Assembly (NCBI RefSeq): GCF_014750655.1
Contig: NZ_JABBXD010000002.1
Coordinates: forward strand, 101,896 to 156,987
Reading direction: 5' to 3'
DNA: 55,092 nt
DNA from: Salinimonas profundi
GTDB taxonomy: Bacteria; Pseudomonadota; Gammaproteobacteria; Enterobacterales; Alteromonadaceae
Of this stretch, positions 8,506 to 17,580 are shown in pieces; positions within the stretch are counted from its first letter, which is position 1; each line of letters begins with the position of its first letter. Below the pieces are notes generated by a model. That model made no database searches, was not told where the DNA came from, and was given only the letters and a program-made list of their open reading frames with translations. The translations under genes were made by a program, and so were the position numbers.

Positions 8506-10293
8506 ATGCGACGCTCGCGATTCGATATTCCCGCCGATACGCCAGTGCGCTGGCAAACTGTTAAGCAGCTTTTACCCTATCTGCTGGAATTTCGCGGACG
8601 TGTGGCGCTCGCCCTGTTTTGCCTGATACTGGCTAAAGTCGCCAGTGTCGGCCTTCCTTATGCGTTAAAATACACTGTCGACAGCCTGGACGTAGATGAT
8701 TTAAGCACGGTGGCGGTAGCGGTCCCGATTGCGCTGGTTGTGGCGTACGGCACCCTGCGCTTTCTAAATACCATTTTAGGCGAGGTGCGCGACACATTAT
8801 TCGGCCGGGTCACTGAGCGGGCGATGCGTCGGCTGGGCCTGAAAGTGTTTCAGCATTTGCATGATTTGGATGTTGGGTTTCACCTGAGCAGACAAACCGG
8901 TGGCTTATCCCGCGATATTGAGCGAGGCACCAGCGGAATCAGTTTTCTGCTTCGCTTTCTGGTGTTTAATATTCTGCCCACCTGCCTGGAAATCATAATC
9001 GTCGTGACGCTCCTGCTGACCCAGTATGGCGCGTCGTATGCCGGGATAATTGTCACTGCTGTGATTGTTTACGTCGGCTTCTCAGTGAAAGCGACCAACT
9101 GGCGGACCCGCTATGTCCACGAAATGAATCAGGCAGATTCCCAGTCTAATACCCGCGCCATCGACAGTTTGCTTAATTTCGAAACCGTAAAATATTTCAA
9201 TAACGCCAGTTATGAAGCCCACCAGTACGATACCTCGCTGGCGACATGGGAACAAAGCCGTCGGCGCAATCGTTTGTCTCTTTTTGCGCTTAATGGCGGA
9301 CAGGCCTTGGTGATAGCACTGGCCGTCACAGCGATGATGATCAACGCCACGCTGGGCGTGCTTAATGGTGACATGACCCTGGGCGACTTTGTACTCATTA
9401 ATGCTTTCACTATGCAGCTTTTTATTCCGCTGAATTTTCTGGGTTTTGTTTACCGTGAAATCCGCGGAGCAATGGCTAATATTCATAACCTTTTCAACTT
9501 ACTGGAAATTACGCCTGCCGTTACTGATAAACCGGACGCCGGTAAGCTGCAAATTACTCGGAGCTCTGTGAAGTTTACCGATGTATGCTTTAGCTATGAG
9601 CCGAAACGTCAAATCTTACGCGGTATTAGCTTCGATATAGCGCCGGGTCAGAAGGTCGCGGTAGTGGGAAGCAGTGGTGCAGGCAAATCAACACTGGCAA
9701 AGTTGTTATTCCGGCTATATGAGCCTGATAGCGGTCAAATCAGTATCGACGGTCAATCTATTGCATCGGTAACCCAGGCTAGTCTGCGGGACTCCCTTGG
9801 CATCGTGCCGCAGGATACCGTATTGTTCAATGACTCACTGCTGGAGAATATCCGCTACGGTAAACCTGACGCCAGTGATGCTGAGGTAGAAGACGTTATT
9901 CGTCTAGCTCACTTGTCAGATTTTGTCAGTAGTTTGCCAAATGGCATAATGACACAGGTGGGTGAGCGGGGCCTGAAACTTTCCGGTGGTGAAAAACAAC
10001 GTGTGGCTATCGCCAGGGCTTTACTGAAACATCCTGCGGTGATGATTTTCGACGAAGCCACCTCCTCTTTAGACAGCCAGAGCGAAAGCGCCATTTTACA
10101 GGCACTGAAAGAGGCAGCTCGCGCCCATACCAGCCTGGTTATTGCACACCGGCTCTCTACCATTACCGATGCGGATAACATTCTGGTATTGCACGACGGA
10201 CAGATTGTTGAGCAGGGAACACATAGCGAATTATTAACGCGTCAGGGCCGCTACTTCAGGTTGTGGATGGCTCAGCAGGAGAACACGCAGTGA
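8506..10293 (+). CDS. ABC exporter of the Atm1/ABCB7 type (fused permease-ATPase)
   Basis: 595-residue half-transporter that dimerises in the inner membrane. Residues about 20-320 hold six membrane segments with Atm1-type motifs (TVKYFNNASYE, ALNGGQALV). The ATPase half has Walker A GSSGAGKST, the signature LSGGEKQR, Walker B MIFDEATSSLDS and the switch His in IAHRLST. Bacterial Atm1 homologues export glutathione-linked metals or sulfur compounds, so that is the best guess for substrate. The ATG at 8506 follows the acyltransferase gene by 65 bp. The stop overlaps the start of the next gene by GTGA, indicating translational coupling. Confidence 0.9.
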   Translation: MRRSRFDIPADTPVRWQTVKQLLPYLLEFRGRVALALFCLILAKVASVGLPYALKYTVDSLDVDDLSTVAVAVPIALVVAYGTLRFLNTILGEVRDTLFGRVTERAMRRLGLKVFQHLHDLDVGFHLSRQTGGLSRDIERGTSGISFLLRFLVFNILPTCLEIIIVVTLLLTQYGASYAGIIVTAVIVYVGFSVKATNWRTRYVHEMNQADSQSNTRAIDSLLNFETVKYFNNASYEAHQYDTSLATWEQSRRRNRLSLFALNGGQALVIALAVTAMMINATLGVLNGDMTLGDFVLINAFTMQLFIPLNFLGFVYREIRGAMANIHNLFNLLEITPAVTDKPDAGKLQITRSSVKFTDVCFSYEPKRQILRGISFDIAPGQKVAVVGSSGAGKSTLAKLLFRLYEPDSGQISIDGQSIASVTQASLRDSLGIVPQDTVLFNDSLLENIRYGKPDASDAEVEDVIRLAHLSDFVSSLPNGIMTQVGERGLKLSGGEKQRVAIARALLKHPAVMIFDEATSSLDSQSESAILQALKEAARAHTSLVIAHRLSTITDADNILVLHDGQIVEQGTHSELLTRQGRYFRLWMAQQENTQ

Positions 10294-10505
10294 ATCCGGA
10301 GCACATTCGCGATGCAATCAATCAGGTTATGCCGTTTGGCAAATATGCAGGCAGACGCTTATATCACTTACCCGAACCTTATCTGGTCTGGTTTTATCAG
10401 CAAGGTTTTCCAGCCGGGAAGCTCGGCGAGCAACTGGCGCTGATGTATGAAATCAAGCTTAACGGTCTGGAGCGGGTCGTTGCCCCGCTACTGGATGCTG
10501 ATTAA
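10290..10505 (+). CDS. DUF3820 family small protein
   Basis: 71-residue protein with the MPFGKYAGRRLYHLPEPYLVWF core of the DUF3820 family, a conserved but functionally unclear family. The start is the GTG at 10290: AGGAG (10277-10281) is 8 nt upstream and the GTG overlaps the stop of the ABC exporter (GTGA), so the two are co-translated. The longer frame from 10263 would place the ribosome site inside the gene. It is small, soluble and has no signal peptide. Confidence 0.8.
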   Translation: MNPEHIRDAINQVMPFGKYAGRRLYHLPEPYLVWFYQQGFPAGKLGEQLALMYEIKLNGLERVVAPLLDAD

Positions 10506-10587
10506 TTAACTTCCCTCTTGAACTTGCAATACGCTTACTAACAACTGTACACTTATACATGTGTTATTTTTGTAATTGGTGAGTACC

Positions 10588-10932
10588 ATGTTTACCCGCC
10601 CCAAACGTCAAAAGCAGGTCATCATCGACAGGCAGATTCATCATCTGCATCAGGTAATGGCTGAAAAATGTCTGTCACAGCCTGACTACTTCATTGCTAT
10701 TCAGGTCAACCTGAATCAGCGCTATGAAGAAGGGATGATCAGCTATGGCAGTTATTTACTGTGGCAGGGAATTCTGGAGGCCCGGGATAATCCGGATGTA
10801 TTTTGCCAACTACTGCTGGCAAATGATTCCCGAACAAAAGCATTAAGACGAAAAACGATTTTTACCGGGGTATTAACCGAGGCTGAGCGGGAAGAAGCGC
10901 TGACGACATACATCGCCAGCGAAATGGCGTAA
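10588..10932 (+). CDS. conserved hypothetical protein, 114 residues
   Basis: I do not recognise a named family. The protein is soluble and mainly helical, begins with a basic stretch (MFTRPKRQKQ) and has no Cys-based metal site or signal peptide. The ATG at 10588 is chosen with GGTGAG just upstream; TTG and GTG codons at 10576 and 10579 are alternatives in the same frame. It ends 10 bp from the convergent DAHP synthase gene. The centre (RYEEGMISYGSYLLWQGILEA) looks like a helical hairpin. Confidence 0.6.
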   Translation: MFTRPKRQKQVIIDRQIHHLHQVMAEKCLSQPDYFIAIQVNLNQRYEEGMISYGSYLLWQGILEARDNPDVFCQLLLANDSRTKALRRKTIFTGVLTEAEREEALTTYIASEMA

Positions 10933-10942
10933 CAGCCGATAA

Positions 10943-12283
10943 TCAGCTACGCAAGTGGTCGGCAACAAGAAATGCCATCTCCAGCACCTGATCAGCATTA
11001 AGGCGCGGATCACACTGGGTTTTATAAGCCTGCGCCAAATCGTCATCACTGATCTGGTATGCCCCTCCGGTACACTCAGTCACATGCTGTCCGGTCATCT
11101 CAAGATGGATGCCACCAGCATGGGTCCCTTCAGCAGCATGTGCCGCGAAAAACTGACGGATTTCACCCAGAATGGCATCAAAGTTACGCGTTTTGTAGCC
11201 ATTGCTCGCTTTGATGGTATTACCGTGCATGGGGTCTGAGCTCCACACAACATTACGGCCTTCCTGTTTCACCCGGCGTAGTAAACGTGGCAGATTTTTT
11301 TCAAGATTCCCCTCGCCCATCCGGGTAATAAACGTCAGCCGGCCGGGATCATTTTCCGGATTTAATGTATCAGTTAAGCGAATCAATTCATCCTCATCCA
11401 TTCCCGGTCCGACTTTCACACCAATTGGATTATGAATACCTCTGAAAAACTCTACATGCGCATGGTCGAGTTGTCGGGTGCGCTCACCAATCCAAACCAT
11501 GTGAGCAGAACAGTCATACGGCTTGCCGGTAAGTGTATCTACCCGGGTTAATGCCTGCTCATAATTTAGTAACAGCGCCTCGTGTGAGGTAAACAGAGAG
11601 GTTTCATGCAACGCCGGCGTGTTAGTCGCATTAATGCCGATAGTATCCATAAACTGCAGCGTATCCTGGATCCGGCGGGCAATGTCCTGGTAACGTTCCT
11701 TGAGCGGATTATTCTCGACAAAGGCCATATTCCAGCGGTTAACCTCGTGCAGATCTGCCAAACCACCTTGTGCAAATGCGCGCAATAAGTTCAGTGTGGC
11801 CGCACTGCGATGATAGGCCTCAAGCAGTCGGGCAGGATCGGGGCGACGCGCCGCTGCTGTGAATTCAAAATTGTTAATGATATCGCCGCGATAACTGGGC
11901 AATGTTACCCCGTTAATCGTCTCTTCGTTGGAAGAACGCGGCTTTGCATACTGACCGGCCATACGCGCCACTTTGGTCACCGGACAGCGACCGGCAAATG
12001 TCAATACAATCGCCATTTGCAGAATGACTTTGAACGTGTCACGAATTTTCGGCGCGTTGAATTCATCAAAAGATTCAGCACAGTCGCCGCCTTGCAGCAA
12101 AAAGCCTTTGCCCATACTTACTTCACCAAGCTGGCGGCGCAGTTCACGGGTTTCAGCGGCAAACACCAGCGGCGGATACTTACTTAACGTTTCTTCAACG
12201 CTGGCTACCTGGGCGCTATCTTCATATTCTGGTTGCTGCAGGATCGGTTTTGATCTCCAGCTATCGGGTTGCCAATTATCCAC
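10943..12283 (-). CDS. class II (plant-type) DAHP synthase
   Basis: Condenses phosphoenolpyruvate and erythrose 4-phosphate to DAHP, the first step to chorismate. The 446-residue length and motifs [24 protein letters not shown] and KVGPGMD mark the class II type rather than the E. coli AroFGH type. The start is a GTG at 12283 with a strong GAGGAG site just upstream. In several bacteria class II enzymes feed secondary metabolites or siderophores rather than bulk aromatic amino acids. The leader here carries a Fur-like palindrome (see that entry), which fits an iron link, but no siderophore genes are in the window. Confidence 0.94.
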   Translation of the reverse strand: MDNWQPDSWRSKPILQQPEYEDSAQVASVEETLSKYPPLVFAAETRELRRQLGEVSMGKGFLLQGGDCAESFDEFNAPKIRDTFKVILQMAIVLTFAGRCPVTKVARMAGQYAKPRSSNEETINGVTLPSYRGDIINNFEFTAAARRPDPARLLEAYHRSAATLNLLRAFAQGGLADLHEVNRWNMAFVENNPLKERYQDIARRIQDTLQFMDTIGINATNTPALHETSLFTSHEALLLNYEQALTRVDTLTGKPYDCSAHMVWIGERTRQLDHAHVEFFRGIHNPIGVKVGPGMDEDELIRLTDTLNPENDPGRLTFITRMGEGNLEKNLPRLLRRVKQEGRNVVWSSDPMHGNTIKASNGYKTRNFDAILGEIRQFFAAHAAEGTHAGGIHLEMTGQHVTECTGGAYQISDDDLAQAYKTQCDPRLNADQVLEMAFLVADHLRS

Positions 12284-12319
12284 GCGGGCTCCTCAACTAG
12301 TGCATTTTTTAGGGTTTAT

Positions 12320-12384
12320 CCAACCGGGCCATCATACTGATGAGAATCATTGTATCGTTGTCGGAAACAGACCGACCCGGTTGG
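12320..12384 (-). promoter_or_regulatory. Fur-like site inside a 9-bp inverted repeat upstream of DAHP synthase
   Basis: On the minus strand CAATGATTCTCATCA (12338-12352) resembles a Fur box (AATGAT/ATTCTCATT type). It is framed by the perfect arms CCAACCGGG (12320-12328) and CCCGGTTGG (12376-12384). The site is about 55-70 bp before the GTG start, where a promoter is expected. The outer repeat could also form a leader hairpin. The Fur assignment is by eye only. Confidence 0.4.
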
Positions 12385-12405
12385 GTCAGCTTATCACATA
12401 ATCAA

Positions 12406-13149
12406 TTATGCAGAAGGCCATTGAGGATGTATTTGTAAAGCATTTTGGTTATTTGTTATGACGAATTTGATGCCAAAGCAGGTTTCCAGCAGATCTATTG
12501 AGAATGTCTGGTGCACGGGACCGCTGGCCAGACAGCGCCCGTTTTTTAACAGCAGTGTCGTATCGGCAAACCGGGCGCTGATGTTGATATCATGACAAGA
12601 CATAATGACCGTGTTACCCAGTTGACAAAGCTCGCGCAAAAACAGTAGCAAGGATTGCTGATGCCTGACATCCAGCCCCTGCAGGGGCTCATCAAGACAC
12701 AATACTGCCTGCCCCTTCTCAACCGCCTCCCAGACCTGCGCAATACACCTGACAAGATTAACCCGCTGCTTTTCCCCCCCGGACAACTGACTGACCGGAC
12801 GCGCAAGCAAGCGCCCAATATCCAATGCCGCTATCAGTTTGTCATGTGGCGGCTTGCGCCCGGCATAAAATTGAATATAACTGTGCGCCGGGATATCGAA
12901 CGCTGCCGTACTGTTTTGCTCATGAAAGCCCCGAAACCCCGCCAGGCGTGGTGCGGGCATTGCGGTTACTGGCTGCTCGTTAATCCGGCACTCACCACGG
13001 CCGGGTTCAAGGAGCCCGGCACAGACCTGCAGCAATGTTGATTTGCCCGCCCCGTTCTCGCCCAGAATGTGACAACACATACCCCGGTCAATCTCAGCAC
13101 TGATTCCGTGTAGCCGCTTATCAATGCCAATTTCATTGAGCGTAATCAC
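12406..13149 (-). CDS. btuD: vitamin B12 import ATPase (BtuD-like)
   Basis: 247-residue ABC ATPase that powers uptake through the BtuC-like permease encoded just upstream. Walker A is GENGAGKST, the signature LSGGEKQR and Walker B VLCLDEPLQGLD. The N-terminus (ITLNEIGIDKRL) and overall length match E. coli BtuD closely, which favours cobalamin over iron siderophores, although the FecCD/BtuCD families are hard to separate. The start is the GTG at 13149, with GGAG 6 nt upstream and a 4-bp GTGA overlap with btuC. No periplasmic BtuF or BtuB gene is in the window. Confidence 0.82.
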   Translation of the reverse strand: MITLNEIGIDKRLHGISAEIDRGMCCHILGENGAGKSTLLQVCAGLLEPGRGECRINEQPVTAMPAPRLAGFRGFHEQNSTAAFDIPAHSYIQFYAGRKPPHDKLIAALDIGRLLARPVSQLSGGEKQRVNLVRCIAQVWEAVEKGQAVLCLDEPLQGLDVRHQQSLLLFLRELCQLGNTVIMSCHDINISARFADTTLLLKNGRCLASGPVHQTFSIDLLETCFGIKFVITNNQNALQIHPQWPSA

Positions 13150-14114
13150 GACATTCTCCACTGGCCTTTGTAAAGGGCAATAAGCAAAAGCGGGCCGCCA
13201 ATGGTTGCGGTTACCATTGAAACCGGTAGTGTCATCCAGCTTACGAGTTCGCTGAATAAAGCGACTAACAGCAACACCAGCGCACCGCATAGCGCACTGG
13301 CAGGCAGTAGCAGGCGGTTATCAAACCCGATGACCATCCTGAGAAAATGCGGTACTAACAAGCCCACAAAGGCGATTGAGCCTGCCACCGACACCGCGGC
13401 GCCAACACATAGCGCGCAAACAATCAGATTATTACGCACCAGGCGCGCGGGCTCAGCGCCGGCTGCCGCTGCCAGCGTCGAGCCGCCATACAGCCAGTTC
13501 AGTGCACTGGCCTGCGATAATTGATAAGCAATCCCCCCAACAATCAACGGTCCGGCAACGGCCAGTATCCACCAGTCGGTCTGATACAGGCTACCCATGA
13601 GCCAAAATGTCAGGTTTCTTAACGCCTGCGCATCGGCCAGAATATATAACCAGGCCATAATTGCACCGGCGATGGTCGATATGGCGATCCCCGCCAAAAT
13701 TACGGCCGTGGTAGATGCACGCAGTCTGCGTGCCACTATATAAATCAGCCATGTAGAGAGCAGCGCACCACCAAAGCATGCCAATGGTAGAAAATAAAAA
13801 TAGTTAATATGGTCGAGCTTTAGTGTCAGTAACACCAGTGCGGCCATCAGGCTGGCGCCACTTGAGATACCAATTATCCCCGGATCTGCAAGAGGGTTAT
13901 GCAGGGTAACCTGCAAGGTCGCAGCGCTGACAGACAGGCCTGCGCCGACCAGAATAGCAGTAAGCACCAGTGGAAGCTGGAGTTGAATGATAATATGCCA
14001 GACCATACTGGCCGACATCTCTGAGACCAACAGATCCTGCCCCAGTATTGCCATGCTGGTCAGCAGGCAAAGTATGAACAGTACCGCCAGGACGCCTCGC
14101 GAGTGCTGCTTCAC
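13146..14114 (-). CDS. btuC: vitamin B12 import permease (BtuC-like, FecCD family)
   Basis: 322-residue inner-membrane permease with about ten hydrophobic segments. FecCD-family landmarks are visible: HNPLADPGIIGISSGAS in the first half and GSIAFVGLLVPHFLRM in the second, the latter being the coupling-helix region that contacts the ATPase. It overlaps the phosphatase gene upstream by 4 bp (ATGA) and btuD downstream by 3 bp, so phosphatase, permease and ATPase form one translationally coupled unit. The substrate call depends on the BtuD similarity. Confidence 0.82.
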   Translation of the reverse strand: MKQHSRGVLAVLFILCLLTSMAILGQDLLVSEMSASMVWHIIIQLQLPLVLTAILVGAGLSVSAATLQVTLHNPLADPGIIGISSGASLMAALVLLTLKLDHINYFYFLPLACFGGALLSTWLIYIVARRLRASTTAVILAGIAISTIAGAIMAWLYILADAQALRNLTFWLMGSLYQTDWWILAVAGPLIVGGIAYQLSQASALNWLYGGSTLAAAAGAEPARLVRNNLIVCALCVGAAVSVAGSIAFVGLLVPHFLRMVIGFDNRLLLPASALCGALVLLLVALFSELVSWMTLPVSMVTATIGGPLLLIALYKGQWRMS

Positions 14115-14578
14115 TGTTTTTTCTTAATGTCCTTAATTAATCCGTCGCTGGCCTCTTCAATAAGTTCCAGCACCAGTTCAAAGCCTTTCTTCCCCCCATA
14201 GTAAGGATCGGGAACCTCGTCATATTTACTGTCTGCAAAGTCCAGAAAAAGGCTGACTTTTGCATGGTGTAAAGGCTCACTGACTTTTTTCAGGTTCTCG
14301 AAATTACTTTTATCCATCGCCAGAATGTAATCAAATTTCTCAAAATCTGATGCATCCACTTTGCGGCAGGTGATTCCAGAAAAATCGTAACCTTTTGCCA
14401 CACCGGCAGCTTGCGAACGTTTATCCGGCGGATTACCAATGTGATAGCCGTGGGTACCCGCAGAATCGATGTCAACGGATAAGCCCGCCTCGCTGGCCTT
14501 TTTACGGAACACGGCCTCTGCTGTGGGTGATCGGCAGATATTGCCCAGGCATACAAAAAGTACCGAGGTTTTATTCAA
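14111..14578 (-). CDS. low-molecular-weight protein-tyrosine phosphatase family
   Basis: 155-residue cytosolic phosphatase. The P-loop CX5R is visible as CLGNICRSP near residue 10 and the general-acid Asp as VPDPYYGG near residue 120. Family members dephosphorylate tyrosine on kinases of exopolysaccharide export or on other proteins. The start is TTG at 14578 with AAGGA 7 nt upstream; no ATG is suitable. The 4-bp overlap with btuC is unexpected, since this family usually sits in polysaccharide loci. Eukaryote-like length and motifs argue against an arsenate reductase. Confidence 0.88.
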   Translation of the reverse strand: MNKTSVLFVCLGNICRSPTAEAVFRKKASEAGLSVDIDSAGTHGYHIGNPPDKRSQAAGVAKGYDFSGITCRKVDASDFEKFDYILAMDKSNFENLKKVSEPLHHAKVSLFLDFADSKYDEVPDPYYGGKKGFELVLELIEEASDGLIKDIKKKQ

Positions 14579-14726
14579 AGCGTTATCCTTTTACTTCCAG
14601 TCATTTTCAGGTTTATTCCCGGTCAAGCAGGAATTGGTGAGTTATTCATTCGCGGGCGCTAGCTTGCCACAGATTCGCGCTATCATAAATATCGGGTACG
14701 GTGATAAGCAGTGCATCAAAAAGCGA

Positions 14727-14754
14727 AAAGGGCAGAATTGGTACTCTGCCCTTT
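14727..14754 (-). terminator. intrinsic terminator of the azurin gene
   Basis: Perfect 10-bp stem AAAGGGCAGA/TCTGCCCTTT with an 8-nt loop. On the minus strand it is followed by TTTTCGCTTTTT. It lies 41 bp past the azurin stop. Confidence 0.8.
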
Positions 14755-14794
14755 ATGGTTAGTAAGGTGTCGTGAGATTTTCTCTGCGTGACCG

Positions 14795-15250
14795 TTACTC
14801 TACTTTTAGTGTTCCTTTCATCATGCTGATATGACCCGGGAACGAACAGAAGAACGTGTAATCACCGGATTTTTTCAAATCGCTGACAGAAAACGTCACT
14901 GAACTTTCTTCGCCACCGCCAATTAGTTCGGTCGCAGCGATAATACGCTCATCATCCGGCTTCAGGTAACCGTTATCGATTCCCGCGGCCATGCCATCTG
15001 TCGCTGTAGCCTGCGCCTCGTCTGACTCAGTCAGCACCCAGTTATGACCCATGACTGACTTTTCCATTTGTCCGGTGTGAACCAGCTTTACCGTGAATTC
15101 TTCGCAGGAAGACGGTACGGTCATTTCCTTTTTGTTGTACTGCATAGCATCATTACTTTCGATAGTCGCCTCGCATTCACCGGACTGCGCATGAACTGCG
15201 CCGGACGCCAGAAACGCAGCACCGGCTAAAAGACTTGCTATTTTTTTCAT
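14795..15250 (-). CDS. azu: azurin, periplasmic blue-copper electron carrier
   Basis: 151-residue precursor with a Sec signal peptide (MKKIASLLAGAAFLASGAVHA, cleaved after about residue 21). The type-1 copper ligands are visible: His in VMGHNW, Cys in FFCSFPGH, His in the same block, and the axial Met in ISMMKG. The disulfide pair of azurins is also present (GECEA, SSCEEF). It carries electrons between periplasmic redox enzymes, classically in denitrification or peroxide and oxidase pathways. ATG at 15250 with GAGGA upstream. It is monocistronic, with its own terminator. Confidence 0.96.
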   Translation of the reverse strand: MKKIASLLAGAAFLASGAVHAQSGECEATIESNDAMQYNKKEMTVPSSCEEFTVKLVHTGQMEKSVMGHNWVLTESDEAQATATDGMAAGIDNGYLKPDDERIIAATELIGGGEESSVTFSVSDLKKSGDYTFFCSFPGHISMMKGTLKVE

Positions 15251-15442
15251 GGTATATCCTCGTATCTCTGATGAAAAACGCGTAGCTTAACGCTATCGAA
15301 AACCACGCTGTTGTCAGATTTACGGTTGAGCGTGCCCAAATGGGTCATTTCTCGGCTTTTTCTCACATGGCTTTAATCTTTTAAGCTATACAAGAACAGC
15401 GCTAAATACGGTAACCTAACCTTTTTAATGGAGCCTTATAGT

Positions 15443-16156
15443 ATGTCTGCACACGTGCTGATGTTGAGCAGTTCGCGCGCCGGTAGTGAAGATTATCTGG
15501 AACACGCAAAATCTTTCATGTTCGGCCATCTGGGTGATCAACGTGACATTCTTTTCATACCGTTTGCCGGCGTCACCATGACCTGGGACGCCTACACCCA
15601 GAAAGTGAAGGAAGCCTTGCCGGAGTTTTCCATCACGGGCTTACATACGTTCGAGAATCCTGCTGCGGCACTTAACAGTGCAAAAGCCAATAACCAGGCC
15701 ATTCTGGTGGGCGGCGGCAACACCTTCAACTTATTGCACACTCTGTACAAACAGAATTTACTCGACCCGTTAAAAGCAGTTATCGCAGACGGCACTCCCT
15801 ACATTGGCTGGAGTGCAGGCTCAAACATCTGCGGTCAGTCCATACGCACAACCAACGACATGCCTATTGTTGAGCCGGCATCCTTTGATGCGTTGGGCGT
15901 TATTCAGTGTCAGTTGAACCCGCACTACAGCAATTACGCGCCGCCGGGTCACAATGGCGAAACGCGGGATCAGCGCCTGGCAGAGTTCACAACGCTACAT
16001 CCCCAAACGCCCATTATTGCCATACCCGAGGGCACTGCGCTTAGTCTGACTGATGGCCGCCTGACGCTGCTTGGTGATGTTGAAGGGTTTGTTTTTCTGG
16101 GCGAAGAGAAAACCGCTATTCAGCCCACCGCCGATCTAAGTCAGTATATTAGCTAA
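15443..16156 (+). CDS. pepE: dipeptidase E, alpha-aspartyl dipeptidase
   Basis: Cytosolic S51-family serine peptidase that splits Asp-X dipeptides. The nucleophile elbow GWSAGSN, the IRTTNDMPIVEP stretch and the NPHYSN histidine match E. coli PepE nearly block by block, and length (237 residues) is right. I start at the ATG at 15443 because GGAG lies 9 nt upstream; the ATG at 15428 would overlap that site and add five residues. Its 3' end overlaps bioD by 21 bp on the opposite strand. Confidence 0.95.
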   Translation: MSAHVLMLSSSRAGSEDYLEHAKSFMFGHLGDQRDILFIPFAGVTMTWDAYTQKVKEALPEFSITGLHTFENPAAALNSAKANNQAILVGGGNTFNLLHTLYKQNLLDPLKAVIADGTPYIGWSAGSNICGQSIRTTNDMPIVEPASFDALGVIQCQLNPHYSNYAPPGHNGETRDQRLAEFTTLHPQTPIIAIPEGTALSLTDGRLTLLGDVEGFVFLGEEKTAIQPTADLSQYIS

Positions 16157-16804
16157 CCGGCTCCGGCTGAGTTCGGCATCGTGGTAGGGAAGCTCAGCCA
16201 GAAGTGGCGCATCTATCGCATCCTCAAGCGTTTGCAGGTTTTCGGCATAATACGGCATTGGTGTGGCTGACATAGAGTTGGCCACCCACCCGTGGAGCCG
16301 TAAGCCTGATTGCGCGACTGCCTGAACGGTCAACATCGCATGATTAAGACACCCTAATCGCATGCCTACCACCATGATTACCGGTAATCCGAGGGCACTG
16401 ACCACATCAGGCATCCACAGATTATTTCCCAGTGGCAATTGCCAGCCCCCTGCCCCTTCCATGATCAATAGATCCGGCTGACATGCTTCCAGCGCGTGAT
16501 ATCCTGCCACCAGCCCCTCTTTTGAGATTGTTACATCCGCCTGTGCAGCAGCAATATGCGGTGCAATGGGTGGCATCAGCGCCACCGGATTTACCTGTGT
16601 TAGCGACACTGGCAGATTACTGGCCTGCCACAGCGCGAGGGCATCCTCGTTGACAGGCTGACCGTCAATCAGTTCACAGCCTGCTGATACCGGCTTATAC
16701 CCTGTGACCTTCAATCCAGCATTAGCCTGGGCTTCCAGAAGTCTGGTGCTAAAGTAGGTTTTGCCAACTTCGGTATCCGTGCCTGTGACGAAAAAAGACT
16801 GCAT
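16136..16804 (-). CDS. bioD: dethiobiotin synthetase
   Basis: ATP-dependent closure of the ureido ring of dethiobiotin from DAPA and CO2, the penultimate step to biotin. The P-loop is VTGTDTEVGKTY at the N-terminus, and GYKPVSAG and MEGAGGWQLPL are further signatures. 222 residues is normal. It is the last gene of bioBFCD, separated from bioC by 2 bp. The antisense 3' overlap with pepE is complete down to the stop codon. Confidence 0.96.
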   Translation of the reverse strand: MQSFFVTGTDTEVGKTYFSTRLLEAQANAGLKVTGYKPVSAGCELIDGQPVNEDALALWQASNLPVSLTQVNPVALMPPIAPHIAAAQADVTISKEGLVAGYHALEACQPDLLIMEGAGGWQLPLGNNLWMPDVVSALGLPVIMVVGMRLGCLNHAMLTVQAVAQSGLRLHGWVANSMSATPMPYYAENLQTLEDAIDAPLLAELPYHDAELSRSRLANILT

Positions 16805-16806
16805 TA

Positions 16807-17580
16807 TTATTGTTTCTCCAGAACCAGATGGCTTACCCGATAAGTGAGCGGTAATAACCCTTCGGGTGTTTTGTAACGCTGATACGCGCTTTCTAGCAGC
16901 GTAAGCTGCCGGCGAGACAGTGCAGAGACTGACGCGTTATCACATCGCACGCCTGCTCCCACCGATTTTATCGAGCGAAGCAAAGACAAGATATCTGCGA
17001 AAGTATCTGTGTAGGCAATATTTTCAGCCTGCAGCACCGTAAACCCGGACTCCTGCGCCGCTGTTAGCCACTTTTCGTGAGAAGCCATGATGTTGGTTAC
17101 CGCGGACAAACCAGATGCACGCCGGCTGGCATTGAGCTGGCCGAACGACCCGTCCGTCATAATGCTAAGTGTGGCAATACCAGCGTGTCTGAGTATCCGG
17201 GCAACTTCTGACATAGCCAGATTGATGTCCTGACACCACTGCATGGCCATGCTTGAAAACACCACATCAAACGCGTCATTGTTAAACGGCAAATGCTGCG
17301 CATCGGCAACGCAAAACGACAAATGCGGATAATTCAGGCTTGCGTACTCCACCATCCCCCGAGCAAGGTCCGCGCCACTGGCATCAAAGCCACGCTCCGC
17401 CAGCAAAGCGGTATTACGACCAGTGCCGCATCCGATATCCAGCAGGCGTCCTGACGATACCGGTATTTGCCTGATAGCCTGCGCGGCAATGTGCTGCTGT
17501 ATTGATGCCAGCCTGTCATACTGCGGCGCAGCGCGGCTGAATTGTCTGGCTACAGCCTCACTAAGAACTGCCTGTGTCAT
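16807..17580 (-). CDS. bioC: malonyl-ACP O-methyltransferase
   Basis: SAM-dependent enzyme that methylates malonyl-ACP so that fatty-acid synthesis can build the pimeloyl chain. The N-terminus VARQFSRAAPQYD and the SAM-binding LLDIGCGTGRNT are typical BioC, followed by AMQWCQD. 257 residues. It overlaps bioF by 4 bp. No bioH or other pimeloyl-ACP esterase is in the cluster, so that step must be encoded elsewhere. Confidence 0.95.
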   Translation of the reverse strand: MTQAVLSEAVARQFSRAAPQYDRLASIQQHIAAQAIRQIPVSSGRLLDIGCGTGRNTALLAERGFDASGADLARGMVEYASLNYPHLSFCVADAQHLPFNNDAFDVVFSSMAMQWCQDINLAMSEVARILRHAGIATLSIMTDGSFGQLNASRRASGLSAVTNIMASHEKWLTAAQESGFTVLQAENIAYTDTFADILSLLRSIKSVGAGVRCDNASVSALSRRQLTLLESAYQRYKTPEGLLPLTYRVSHLVLEKQ

